From positions 83,842-147,841 of the forward strand of contig JADFZV010000003.1 in assembly GCA_015232335.1 (NCBI GenBank): a stretch of 64,000 bases of DNA. Reading direction: 5' to 3'. Shown here in pieces: positions 19,358 to 30,779 of the stretch (position 1 is the first letter of the stretch; each line of letters starts with the position of its first letter). The position numbers were made by a program, and so were the translations under genes. The stretch is from Alphaproteobacteria bacterium (lineage in GTDB: Bacteria; Pseudomonadota; Alphaproteobacteria; Rhodospirillales; WMHbin7). The notes under the pieces were generated by a model, which saw only the letters and a program-made list of their open reading frames with translations, made no database searches and was not told the origin of the DNA.

Positions 19358-19585
19358 ATGAATGGCAACAACGCCAGCAAGACACCCCCCAGATGCGATC
19401 AGGCGGTCAAGCGCCTGGAGCGCGCCATTTCGCGTCTGGAGAGAGCCGCCCAAAGGGATGCCAGGGATGATGGCAAGGTTGCCCGGCTTGAATCCGAATT
19501 GACCCAGATGAAGACGCTTACCCTGTCGGTGACCGAGCGCCTGGATGGCGCCATCGGGCGTATCCGCATCGCCTTGGAGAATTAG
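19358..19585 (+). CDS. Small coiled-coil protein (DUF4164-like)
   Basis: The 75-residue protein is almost entirely amphipathic helix (CDQAVKRLERAISRLERAA, VARLESELTQMKTLTLSVTERL). It matches the small coiled-coil protein commonly found just before zapA in alphaproteobacteria. A division-related role is likely by context but not shown. The stop is three bases before the zapA start. Confidence 0.8.
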   Translation: MNGNNASKTPPRCDQAVKRLERAISRLERAAQRDARDDGKVARLESELTQMKTLTLSVTERLDGAIGRIRIALEN

Positions 19586-19588
19586 CCC

Positions 19589-19909
19589 TTGGGTCAGATC
19601 ACGGTCAACGTCAACAATCGCCCCTACGTCATCGCCTGCGATGACGGCCAGGAAGCGCATCTGACGCGCCTTGCACGCTATGTCGATCAGCGGGTCGGCC
19701 AGTTGGTGGCCGCCGTGGGGCAGGCGGGCGAGGCCAGGCTGCTCCTGATGGTCAGCCTTTTGCTGGCCGACGAATTGTCGGAAGCCTATGAACAATCCAA
19801 GCGCCTGGGAGCTGGCATGGAACCAAGTTCCGACGAAGCGCTGGCGAATCTTCTGGACCGACTGAGCCAGAGAATCGAAACCATTGCCGAACGCTTCGAA
19901 CAGGCATAG
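19589..19909 (+). CDS. zapA: Cell division protein ZapA
   Basis: ZapA binds FtsZ and bundles its filaments. The 106-residue protein has the N-terminal ZapA strand pair (GQITVNVNNRPYVIACDDGQEAHL), then LARYVDQRVGQL and a C-terminal coiled coil. The start is TTG at 19589, with GGAG nine bases before it inside the upstream gene. Its place directly before a 6S RNA and fau is a classic synteny that supports all three calls. Confidence 0.92.
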   Translation: MGQITVNVNNRPYVIACDDGQEAHLTRLARYVDQRVGQLVAAVGQAGEARLLLMVSLLLADELSEAYEQSKRLGAGMEPSSDEALANLLDRLSQRIETIAERFEQA

Positions 19910-19918
19910 AGTCATCCA

Positions 19919-20082
19919 TGGACGGCTGCTGCACGACCCGTCAGGTTGGAACGTCCCTGCGGCCAATACAAATCCTCTTGGGAGCTGTCTCTACCGGAGC
20001 CTTGGTTCCGGCATATGGTGCCCACCTGCACTTGCAGGCCACAGAGGAGACGCTGAACCAACGATCGCGGCGGCACCGTCCA
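19919..20082 (+). ncRNA. ssrS: 6S RNA
   Basis: 6S RNA mimics an open promoter and sequesters sigma70 RNA polymerase. The call rests on position (between zapA and 5-formyl-THF cyclo-ligase) and on structure. TGGACGG (19919-19925) pairs with CCGTCCA (20076-20082), followed inward by GCTGC-type pairing, to give an RNA of about 164 bases. The ends are estimates from pairing; a covariance-model search would fix them. Confidence 0.72.
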
Positions 20083-20105
20083 CCTTCCGCCTGTCCGGCC
20101 TCCCC

Positions 20106-20810
20106 ATGACCGAGAGCAAAGCGTCGATTCGCCTGCGGCTTCGCAAGCTGCGCGATTCTGTGCATGCCGCAAGGGGGGAAGAAGCCGCCCAACGCCTGCA
20201 AGATCACCTCGTCCCTCGTCTTGTCCATGTCAAAGATCTAGCGCAGGATCGTTTAACTCCGAGTCACCCCGGTGACACGGAGTTAAACGTGAATCCTTCG
20301 CTAAAACAAATTTCTAGAGCGGATTCACGCCATCAATCGAAGCCGTTTAATGGCTTCGATTTCAGGCGACCCGCTCTAGTGGTGGCGGGCTATTGGCCGA
20401 TGGGGTCCGAGATGGACCCTCGCCCCTTGATGATGTCACTTCAAGATCAAGGTGCTCGCCTGGCCCTGCCCGTGGTCACAGCCAGGAATGAGGCCCTCTC
20501 CTTTCGCGCCTTCTCCTTTGCCGATGCCTTGAAGCCTGGATTATGCGGATCACTTGAGCCAACACCTGACCAGCCTCTGCTTACGCCCTCGCTGCTGCTG
20601 GTGCCCCTCTTGGGTTTCGACCGGAAGGGCTGTCGCCTAGGCCAAGGCGGGGGATTTTACGACCGCACCCTGGCCTCCTTGCGCAAAAGCAGGCAGCTTC
20701 AGGCCATCGGCATCGCCTATGCGGCCCAAGAGGTTGCCAGCCTGCCCTGCCAAGCCCATGATCAGAAGCTGGACGCCATCGCCACAGAGGAAGGTTTTAT
20801 CGAGATATGA
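20106..20810 (+). CDS. fau: 5-formyltetrahydrofolate cyclo-ligase with embedded repeat peptide
   Basis: The enzyme (YgfA/FAU, MTHFS) converts 5-formyl-THF to 5,10-methenyl-THF using ATP. Family motifs are clear: VAGYWPMGSEMDPRPLM, ARLALPVV, LLVPLLGFDRKGCRLGQGGG followed by FYDRTL, and GIAYAAQEV. At 234 residues it is about 45 longer than usual. The extra part, residues 45-92, is exactly a 142-bp repeat (20238-20379) whose second copy is intergenic at 32750-32891. The insert sits between the N-terminal helix and the first core strand, where an extra loop could be tolerated. No stop or frameshift is introduced, so the enzyme may still work. Confidence 0.92.
   Translation: MTESKASIRLRLRKLRDSVHAARGEEAAQRLQDHLVPRLVHVKDLAQDRLTPSHPGDTELNVNPSLKQISRADSRHQSKPFNGFDFRRPALVVAGYWPMGSEMDPRPLMMSLQDQGARLALPVVTARNEALSFRAFSFADALKPGLCGSLEPTPDQPLLTPSLLLVPLLGFDRKGCRLGQGGGFYDRTLASLRKSRQLQAIGIAYAAQEVASLPCQAHDQKLDAIATEEGFIEI
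20238..20379 (+). repeat. 142-bp palindromic repeat element, copy A (inside fau)
   Basis: Copy A matches the reverse complement of 32750-32891 at about 127 of 142 positions without indels. It has two hairpins. The first is GTTTAACTCCG pairing CGGAGTTAAAC around GTCACC/GGTGAC. The second is CTAGAGCGG pairing CCGCTCTAG, enclosing CGAAGCC/GGCTTCG. It is translated in the fau frame as about 48 residues starting L-A-Q-D-R and ending R-R-P-A-L. Confidence 0.9.
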
Positions 20811-21616
20811 AGCTGCTTTTTCTGGGCGATATCGTGGGCAGAACCGGGCGCGACGCCGTGATCGCCCTGCTTCCCCAACTGAAAAAAGACCTTGGCCTGG
20901 ATGGCGTGATCGTCAATGGCGAGAACGCAGCGCACGGCTTTGGCATCACGCCCAAGCTGTGCCAGGAATTCTATGCCGCTGGCGTTGATGTCATCACGCT
21001 AGGCAATCATGCCTGGGACCAGAAGGAATTGATGGGGGCCGCCGACGCGGATACCCGCTTGGTCCGCCCCCTGAACGCGCTGCGCGCCACTCCCGGGCGC
21101 GGCTTCGCCCTGGCCGAACTACCCCGGGGGCGAAAAATCCTGGTGACCCAGGTTATCGGGCGCCTGTTCATGGACGGGGTGGACGACCCTTTCGCCGCCA
21201 TCGACGCGTTGTTGGCCCGCTATCCCCTGAAAGGGGCCGTCCACGCCATTCTGGTCGATGTGCATGCCGAAGCGACCAGCGAGAAAATGGGCATGGGCCA
21301 TTATCTGGACGGTCGCGTTTCCGCCGTCATCGGCACCCATTCGCATGTCCCCACGGCGGATGCGCAAGTTCTTCCCAAAGGCACGGCCTACCAGACCGAT
21401 GCCGGCATGTGCGGCGACTATGATTCCGTCATCGGCATGGGCAAGGATACCGCCGTCTTCAAGCTGGTCCGCAAGCTACCCACCGACCGTCTGGCTCCGG
21501 CGGATGGACCCGCCACCGTTTGTGGCGCCGTGATCGATATCGACGATGCGACGGGCCTTGCAAGATCGATTGTGCCCTTGCGCCTGGGGGGACGGCTTTT
21601 GCAGGCTAGCCCCTGA
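20807..21616 (+). CDS. YmdB-family metallophosphoesterase (TIGR00282)
   Basis: YmdB-type enzymes are dimetal phosphodiesterases that in some bacteria hydrolyse 2',3'-cyclic nucleotides or cAMP. The 269-residue protein shows the family metal ligands: LFLGDIVGRTGRD, VNGENAAHGFGIT, TLGNHAWDQ, VDVHAEATSEK and GTHSHVPTAD. It overlaps the end of fau by four bases and the rhomboid start by one base, so the three genes are probably one transcript. Confidence 0.93.
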   Translation: MKLLFLGDIVGRTGRDAVIALLPQLKKDLGLDGVIVNGENAAHGFGITPKLCQEFYAAGVDVITLGNHAWDQKELMGAADADTRLVRPLNALRATPGRGFALAELPRGRKILVTQVIGRLFMDGVDDPFAAIDALLARYPLKGAVHAILVDVHAEATSEKMGMGHYLDGRVSAVIGTHSHVPTADAQVLPKGTAYQTDAGMCGDYDSVIGMGKDTAVFKLVRKLPTDRLAPADGPATVCGAVIDIDDATGLARSIVPLRLGGRLLQASP

Positions 21617-22368
21617 TGCTTGTTCTGCCCATCTATGACGACAATCCGGCAACAAAGCCCGCCTTCGTTACCTGGGGCCTGATCGCGGCCTGTCTTCTTA
21701 CCTATCTGTGGCAGGCCGGGCTGGGGCAAGAGTCGGAACAAGCCGCCGTTCTGGGTTTCGGCATGATTCCCGCCATCCTGACGGGAAATGGGGAACTGGC
21801 GCCGGAGCTTTACGTCATTCCCGGCTGGGCCACGTTTTTCAGCTCGATGTTCCTACATGGCGGGGTGATGCACCTAGCTGGCAACATGCTGTTCCTCTGG
21901 ATATTCGGCAATAATGTCGAGGACAGCATGGGCGGGCTGCGCTACCTGCTCTTCTACCTCTTGTGCGGGGTGGCGGCCGCTTTGGGGCAAACGGCGGCCG
22001 AGCCGCTGTCCGAAGTCCCCATGATCGGTGCCTCGGGCGCCATCAGCGGCGTTCTGGGGGCTTATCTGCTGCTCTATCCCAAGGCCAATGTGCGCGTCTT
22101 TCTGTGGGTGATCGTGATCGTGCGCATTCTGAACATTCCCGCCGTGATCGTTCTGGGCCTGTGGTTCGCCTTGCAGATCTACAGCGGCCTCAGCACGGCT
22201 GCGGGCGAAGCGGGCGTTGCCTTCTGGGCGCATGCCGGGGGATTCGTGGCCGGAATGGCCCTCATCCCCCTGCTCAAGCATCGGAATGTGCCGCTGTTCC
22301 ACGGAGCGCGCAGCCACGCCTTCAGCATTTCCCGCCAGGCCCCGCCCAAGAAGGGGCCTTGGGGCTAA
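21616..22368 (+). CDS. Rhomboid-family intramembrane serine protease
   Basis: The 250-residue polytopic membrane protein has the rhomboid pattern: the L1-loop region LFLWIFGNNVEDSMG, the catalytic Ser in GASGAISGVLGAY and the catalytic His in FWAHAGGFVAGM. About six helices are predicted. Rhomboids cut single-pass membrane proteins within the bilayer; the substrate is unknown. Its stop overlaps the convergent stop of the next gene (CTAA). Confidence 0.93.
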   Translation: MLVLPIYDDNPATKPAFVTWGLIAACLLTYLWQAGLGQESEQAAVLGFGMIPAILTGNGELAPELYVIPGWATFFSSMFLHGGVMHLAGNMLFLWIFGNNVEDSMGGLRYLLFYLLCGVAAALGQTAAEPLSEVPMIGASGAISGVLGAYLLLYPKANVRVFLWVIVIVRILNIPAVIVLGLWFALQIYSGLSTAAGEAGVAFWAHAGGFVAGMALIPLLKHRNVPLFHGARSHAFSISRQAPPKKGPWG

Positions 22369-23102
22369 AGCGGCTTGTCCTTTGTCATCGGGGCCCATTG
22401 CGGCTCTGGCTTCGTCTTGCGTGCGCTCGACGCCTGCTGAATGGGCATCAATTCGACAGGTCGGCGCTGGGGTTGGTGGGCTACGATGTTCCATCCATCC
22501 TTGGCAGAGGGCTTGTCGCCCTCGACCAGCCGGGGTTCGGCTTTCGGCGCCATCTTCGACACGGCCACGGCCTGCTCGGCCAGAGCCAGCACGGCCCCCA
22601 GATCGACACGGCCATCGGCATTGACCAGATCGGCCAGGGCGATATTGGCCATCCGCACCTGGGGCACCACGCCCTCCACCTTGCCGGTCTTGAATTTCTC
22701 ACCCACCAGCTTCTGCCCCAGTTGCACGGCCGCGTCGGTGGCGCGCCTTGTGCCTTCCTTCTCGTCGGCCGTGGGCATCATCAGCAAAAAGACGTCCTCG
22801 CCCTGCTTGAAACAAGTCTCGCCAGCAGCCAGATGGCGGCGGATGGTGCTTTCGCTCAGCATCAGAATGGTATTGGCCCGGCTTTCCCAGGCCTCGCCGA
22901 TGGCGATACGATAGTCTTTCAGCGAAATCACCTGCAAACGGGCGCGGGGATGCTTTTTGTGAAGATCGTCAAGCGCCAGCGCCACCCAGGTTTCTTCCTC
23001 GCGTCGCTTGGACAAAGCCGCCGCCGCCTGGGTCTCCGCCTCCCCCGCCCCCTTGAACAGAACCTTGCTGATCTGAGAAAACAATGACTTGCTTTTGCTC
23101 AT
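22365..23102 (-). CDS. Hypothetical protein with degenerate GGDEF-like domain
   Basis: No named family is obvious. Residues about 45-155 follow the diguanylate cyclase pattern, for example CFKQGEDVFLLMMPTADEKEGTRRATDAA where a true cyclase has a GGDEF box and a following helix. Here the box reads QGEDVF, so catalysis is unlikely. The C-terminal 80 residues are basic and low-complexity. I chose the ATG at 23102, which has GAGGGGG just upstream; a longer start at 23129 is possible. The domain assignment is inference from pattern, not a search. Confidence 0.65.
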   Translation of the reverse strand: MSKSKSLFSQISKVLFKGAGEAETQAAAALSKRREEETWVALALDDLHKKHPRARLQVISLKDYRIAIGEAWESRANTILMLSESTIRRHLAAGETCFKQGEDVFLLMMPTADEKEGTRRATDAAVQLGQKLVGEKFKTGKVEGVVPQVRMANIALADLVNADGRVDLGAVLALAEQAVAVSKMAPKAEPRLVEGDKPSAKDGWNIVAHQPQRRPVELMPIQQASSARKTKPEPQWAPMTKDKPL

Positions 23103-23268
23103 AGCCCCCTCGGCACATCTTAACACCACGATAAATAGCCCAAGTGAAGCGCCAGGGACAAGCCGGGCAAAGAGGTTGTCCCCACAAAGCGATTACGCTA
23201 AGGTGATCCGCTTGAAATTTCCAAGATTCCAGGTTCGTGCCGTTGTGTCAGGGGAGGCTTTGCGTTCG

Positions 23269-24285
23269 ATGGCCAAATTCCGCCAGATTTTCGATAACAG
23301 GCCCCTCGTCCTGGGATCGGCCCTTAGCGTCGCCCTTCTCGCCTTGGCGGGGCCCGTCATGGCCCAGCAGGTCATCACCGACAACAGCTCGATCTATTCG
23401 AACAATCCAAATGTTTATGTCGATCTCAGCGTTCTCGATCAACTGGGGCAACCCGCGACGCTGCAATCCCTGCTGTCGGGCCGTCAGGCGATCGCGGGCT
23501 ATCCCCAATTGTCCCTGCCCTCCGACAAATTGAAGCTAAAGGCACCAGCCTCGGCCAAGCCCAAGGTGGCGAAAGCCAAGCCGAAGCCCAAACCGATTGA
23601 AACCATCTCGACCGAACCCGAGGTCAGGCTGGGCGCCGCAGAACCGGCACCGGCTTCTCCCGCCCCCAAGGTCGCCGTAGAGACAACCCCGGTTCCCCCG
23701 GCACCGCCCGCCCCGACCCTGGCCGCACCCTCTGCTCCGACGCCCATCGTCAAACTGGCCGAGGCCCCGAAGGCCTCCGCCGCTGCCGTGCCGCCCGCTC
23801 CACCCACGCCGCCCGCTCCGCCGGTGATTGCGCCTGCGCCCCCTCCCGCTCCGCCCGCCATCGAGGCCCGGCCCGCAGCCCCCATGCCGCCCAGCGCGCC
23901 TGAGATCAAACGCCCGACGGAATTGTCGTCATTGCCCGAAGCGTCGGCCCCCTCGGTCATGGAGGGCGGCGAGACCCTGATGCAAATCGTCTTCGCCGAC
24001 GGAGCCACACGCATCCCCGATAGCAATCTGGTCGACCTCAAGGCCCTGGCCGGGCGCATGAGCAAAGACGACGAAATGCGGCTTCAGCTTCTGGCCTATG
24101 CCGAAGGCACGGACGCCAATGCCAGCAAGGCGCGGCGCCTGTCTCTGTCCCGAGCACTTTCCGTGCGCTCCTACCTGATCGACCAGGGTGTGCGCTCGAC
24201 CCGCATCGACGTGCGCGCCCTGGGCAACAAGGCCGGAAGTGGCCCTTCCGAGCGCGTCGATGTGATGTTGCTGAGAAACAGATAA
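23269..24285 (+). CDS. OmpA-like periplasmic/outer-membrane protein with Pro/Ala-rich linker
   Basis: A signal peptide (residues 1-31; LGSALSVALLALAGPVMAQ) precedes a mature N-terminal segment. A long Pro/Ala-rich linker (about 85-215) follows, with repeated P-A-P-P motifs. The C-terminal OmpA-like peptidoglycan-binding domain contains IVFADGATRIPDSNLVDLKA, LQLLAYAEGTDANASKARRL, LSRALSVRSYLIDQGV and IDVRALG. It probably spans the periplasm and ties the envelope to the cell wall. I chose the ATG at 23269, with GGGGAGG ten bases upstream; the frame is open to 23089. A strong terminator (24311-24341) follows. Confidence 0.85.
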   Translation: MAKFRQIFDNRPLVLGSALSVALLALAGPVMAQQVITDNSSIYSNNPNVYVDLSVLDQLGQPATLQSLLSGRQAIAGYPQLSLPSDKLKLKAPASAKPKVAKAKPKPKPIETISTEPEVRLGAAEPAPASPAPKVAVETTPVPPAPPAPTLAAPSAPTPIVKLAEAPKASAAAVPPAPPTPPAPPVIAPAPPPAPPAIEARPAAPMPPSAPEIKRPTELSSLPEASAPSVMEGGETLMQIVFADGATRIPDSNLVDLKALAGRMSKDDEMRLQLLAYAEGTDANASKARRLSLSRALSVRSYLIDQGVRSTRIDVRALGNKAGSGPSERVDVMLLRNR

Positions 24286-24308
24286 GGCAAAAACTCAGCC
24301 GTCGTTTT

Positions 24309-24629
24309 TCAAAAGGCCACCGGAAGACCGGTGGCCTTTTTGATGTCCGCACTTAAAGTCTCGAAGAAATCTGCCCCGCCCCGCGTGGAACGCCAGGCCA
24401 TTCCCTCCGCCACCGCCTCGTAATGCGATGCGCCGCTGACCGGAGAGGACAGCCAAATCTGACGCAGGGGCTCATGGCTATTGATGACGAACTGCCGTCC
24501 GTCCTCCAATTCCAAGGTCAGCACATTTCCCTGCAAATCGGCATCCAGTCCGGCCTCCTCGGCCAGATCGGACAAGCGCGACAATAGCTGGGCCGCCAGC
24601 GCGGCAAAGCGGGATTCATCGAGACTCAT
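24309..24629 (-). CDS. cyaY: Frataxin-like iron donor CyaY
   Basis: CyaY/frataxin binds iron and tunes Fe-S cluster assembly. The 106-residue protein has the frataxin pattern: DLAEEAGLDADLQGNVLTLEL, QFVINSHEPLRQIWLSSPVSG and the C-terminal helix ADFFETLSADIKKATG. Its last codons are formed by the stem of the terminator of the convergent OmpA-like gene. It starts 12 bases after the stop of the upstream glycosyltransferase gene (24641-25786) and may be read with it. Confidence 0.9.
   Translation of the reverse strand: MSLDESRFAALAAQLLSRLSDLAEEAGLDADLQGNVLTLELEDGRQFVINSHEPLRQIWLSSPVSGASHYEAVAEGMAWRSTRGGADFFETLSADIKKATGLPVAF
24311..24341 (+). terminator. Rho-independent terminator of the OmpA-like gene, inside cyaY
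   Basis: AAAAGGCCACCGG (24311-24323) and CCGGTGGCCTTTT (24328-24340) form a long stem with a 4-base loop and end in a T-run. It lies 25 bases after the OmpA-like stop. The stem also encodes the last residues of CyaY (G-L-P-V-A-F) on the other strand. It is symmetrical enough to act in both directions. Confidence 0.88.
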
Positions 24630-24640
24630 GCGCTCATCCT

Positions 24641-25786
24641 TCAAGCATCCTTCTTGCGAAGATAGGGGCGTCGTTTCGCCCTTTCCAGGGCTTTGGCGTA
24701 AATCGCCAACGTCGCGTCCATCTGTTGATCCATGCGCAGATGCGCCTTGGCAAAGCAACACCCATTGGCAACGACCTTCCCGGCCAGATCGTCCTCCTCG
24801 ATCAAACGGCGGAGAGCTTGGGCCAGCGCTTCGGCATTGCCGGGCTCGACCAGCAGGCCCGTCTTGCCGTCCTTGACCAACTCGGGAAGCCCCCCCACGC
24901 GGCTGGCGACGACAGGTTTTCCTGCGGCAAGGGCCTGAGCCGTGATGCGACCCTGAGCCTCGTTGGCTATCGAGGGAACGGCCACGGCATCCGCCGCCGC
25001 CAAGATCGCCGCCACATCGGTGCAATAGCCTGGAAAGACGACACGGCCAGCCAGACCCAAACGCGCCGCTTCCGCCTTCAGAAAAGCTTCGTAGCCTTCT
25101 CCCTCTCCGGTGGCCGCCCCGGTCAGAACCAGGCGGGCCGAAAGCCCCGCATCGCGAAGTATCGCCAAGGCGCCGATCAGATATTCAAGCCCCTTGTCCG
25201 GGCGCAGCATGCTGACCGTGGCGATGACGAAATCACCCTCCCCCACGCTCCAGGATGCACGCCGATGCGCGCGCACCTCGGGATCGGACGACGCGAAAAA
25301 GGATTCGTCGGCCCATTCCCCAACGACATCCGAGCGATCCGCCTCGATCAATCCATCCTCGATCATGGTCTGGCGGATGCATTCCGCCACAGCGATGACG
25401 TGATCACTGCCCAGACGCCACTGCCATCGGCGCATCAGATCCGGCTTCAGTCGCTGTGTTATATGGCGCGAACGCACAACCCCCACCAGATCGAGGCAGA
25501 CCATCAATGCCTTGGCATCCTTGGTGACATGGGCATCGGCAACATCGATTTTCAAATCGGACAGCAGGGTGCGCAAGCCACGGATGGTCGAAATCCGCCA
25601 GGGATGGTCGAATTGAAAATCGATCACCGGCAGCCCCTGATCCCGGGCGCGCCTGAAGCTCTCGCCATCGGCAGGTGTTGCCAGCCAGGAGGGATGGCCA
25701 CGCCCGTTCAGCCAAGCCACCTGCTCGATGGTTCTGAATTCCATGCCGCCCCAATTGCGTCCGGGAATCGTGTGAAGAATGCGCAT
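24641..25786 (-). CDS. Glycosyltransferase family 4
   Basis: The 381-residue protein is a GT-B fold glycosyltransferase. The N-terminal motif ILHTIPGRNWGGMEFRTIEQ is the acceptor-side GG loop. The C-terminal half shows VSMLRPDKGLEYLIGALA, VVFPGYCTDVAAILAAADAV and the E-x7-E region NEAQGRITAQALAAGKPVVA. Sugar donor and acceptor are unknown; LPS or exopolysaccharide is likely. It starts at the ATG at 25786, ten bases after the HemY-like stop. Confidence 0.9.
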   Translation of the reverse strand: MRILHTIPGRNWGGMEFRTIEQVAWLNGRGHPSWLATPADGESFRRARDQGLPVIDFQFDHPWRISTIRGLRTLLSDLKIDVADAHVTKDAKALMVCLDLVGVVRSRHITQRLKPDLMRRWQWRLGSDHVIAVAECIRQTMIEDGLIEADRSDVVGEWADESFFASSDPEVRAHRRASWSVGEGDFVIATVSMLRPDKGLEYLIGALAILRDAGLSARLVLTGAATGEGEGYEAFLKAEAARLGLAGRVVFPGYCTDVAAILAAADAVAVPSIANEAQGRITAQALAAGKPVVASRVGGLPELVKDGKTGLLVEPGNAEALAQALRRLIEEDDLAGKVVANGCCFAKAHLRMDQQMDATLAIYAKALERAKRRPYLRKKDA

Positions 25787-25796
25787 GGACAAAGAA

Positions 25797-27137
25797 TCAG
25801 GCCCCGGATTCATCCGGCAAGTCCCGGCTGGGCGAGGAGGCATCTTCGAGATGGAGCAAATGCTCGGGCGAACGCCAGGCCAGTCGATCAAAACCGTGAC
25901 AGGCCGGACAGATCGAGGACCAGTCATCGGCCATGGCTCCGCAGGACGAGCAAAGCCAGACGGGATTGGACTGCGCCGTGGACAGGCGGCGGATCCAGGC
26001 CACCGAGTCCGAAAGCCGCCCCTCGCCTTCGTCGATGGCGGCCATGAGGGCAAGGACGCGTGCCTGGGGGCGGTCCCCCGCCAACACGGGTTCCAGCGCC
26101 GAACGCGCCTTGCCCCACAAACGGGCGTCGAGAGCCGCCTTGGCGACAGCGATATGGCTTTCGATATTCTTGGGGGCACCTGCAACCAGGCGCTCGACGG
26201 CCAGCACAAAACGGACGGCATCCTCGCCCTCGCTAAGACTCTTCAAGCAATCGACGAGACTGGGATGCGGATTGGCCGTCCAGGCCCTTTCGAGAAGCCG
26301 GGCGGCCTTGCTCTGCTTTCCTTTGGCCCCCAGCAGCTTGGCAGCCAGAACAGCGCTGGCAGGAAGTTCTGGCAAAAGATCGAAGGCGGTCTCGGCCAGC
26401 TTGAGGGCATGTTGGGCATCAACGCTCTGGCTTGCCAGTTCCAAGGTCAGGATGGCGCTCCTGCGCTTGGCCAGATCATCGGGCATAAGATGGCGCTTGG
26501 CCGACTTGGTCACAAGCTCCAAAGCCTCTTCCCAGGCACGCTCCTCGATCAGCAGATCGAAGAGGGCTAAGATCACCCATTCGGCATCGGGCTTAAGCGC
26601 AAAGGCCTTTCTTGCCTGAATCAAAGCCGATGTCCGATCCCCCCTTTTCAAAGCCTGAGTGATCAATCCGCGCAGGGCCAGGAATTCGGTTTCCTTGCGC
26701 TTTAGCATGGCATCGAAATGCTGAGTGGCAGCTTCCTCATCGCCCGCCAATTGAGCGGCTTGAGCGGCCAGCAGCAGCGACAAAGGAGGCGAATCAAGAA
26801 GTGAATCCGCCTTTCTGGCCTGACGCAACGCTTCCTTGGGGTCACCCGCCGCCACGGCAACCAGCCCGCGCGTCAGCGATTCATAACCCTGGCGGTGGCG
26901 CCGCTCGGCCCGCATGCGTCCGAAGATACCGGGCACGCCTATCAAAAGGCCGAGAAGGCGCACCAGCCAGAGCAGCAGAAAGGCCGCCAGGGCGCAAATC
27001 AGCAGCAACAGGGGCATGCTGGTCTCGACATGCCAGCCCAGCCAGTCCAACGAAACGGTGCCCGGGCGATCAGCCAGCCAGACGGCGCCCGCCACCAGGA
27101 GACCAACACCAATAAGATAGCGCAAAAGACGGATCAT
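25797..27137 (-). CDS. hemY: HemY-like inner-membrane TPR protein
   Basis: HemY-type proteins follow hemC-hemD in proteobacteria; their exact role in heme synthesis is unproven. Two membrane helices lie at about residues 4-20 and 40-65 (MPLLLLICALAAFLLLWLVRL). A series of TPR-like helices runs from about 90 to 380. A C-terminal zinc-ribbon-like knuckle reads CSSCGAMADDWSSICPACHG (two Cys-x2-Cys pairs). The knuckle recalls LapB/YciM and suggests a protein-binding scaffold. The gene directly abuts the hemD fusion. Confidence 0.87.
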   Translation of the reverse strand: MIRLLRYLIGVGLLVAGAVWLADRPGTVSLDWLGWHVETSMPLLLLICALAAFLLLWLVRLLGLLIGVPGIFGRMRAERRHRQGYESLTRGLVAVAAGDPKEALRQARKADSLLDSPPLSLLLAAQAAQLAGDEEAATQHFDAMLKRKETEFLALRGLITQALKRGDRTSALIQARKAFALKPDAEWVILALFDLLIEERAWEEALELVTKSAKRHLMPDDLAKRRSAILTLELASQSVDAQHALKLAETAFDLLPELPASAVLAAKLLGAKGKQSKAARLLERAWTANPHPSLVDCLKSLSEGEDAVRFVLAVERLVAGAPKNIESHIAVAKAALDARLWGKARSALEPVLAGDRPQARVLALMAAIDEGEGRLSDSVAWIRRLSTAQSNPVWLCSSCGAMADDWSSICPACHGFDRLAWRSPEHLLHLEDASSPSRDLPDESGA

Positions 27138-30777
<3,640 letters not shown>

Positions 30778-30779
30778 GA

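Noticed and set aside
23520..23930. Repetitive C-rich stretch in the OmpA-like gene as a DNA repeat array
   Set aside because: The repetition follows the Pro/Ala codons of a flexible linker; unit length is irregular, so it is coding low complexity, not a CRISPR or tandem repeat.
24725..26047. Open frame of 440 codons opposite the glycosyltransferase and hemY-like genes
   Set aside because: It crosses two real minus-strand genes and their junction; composition is that of an antisense shadow.
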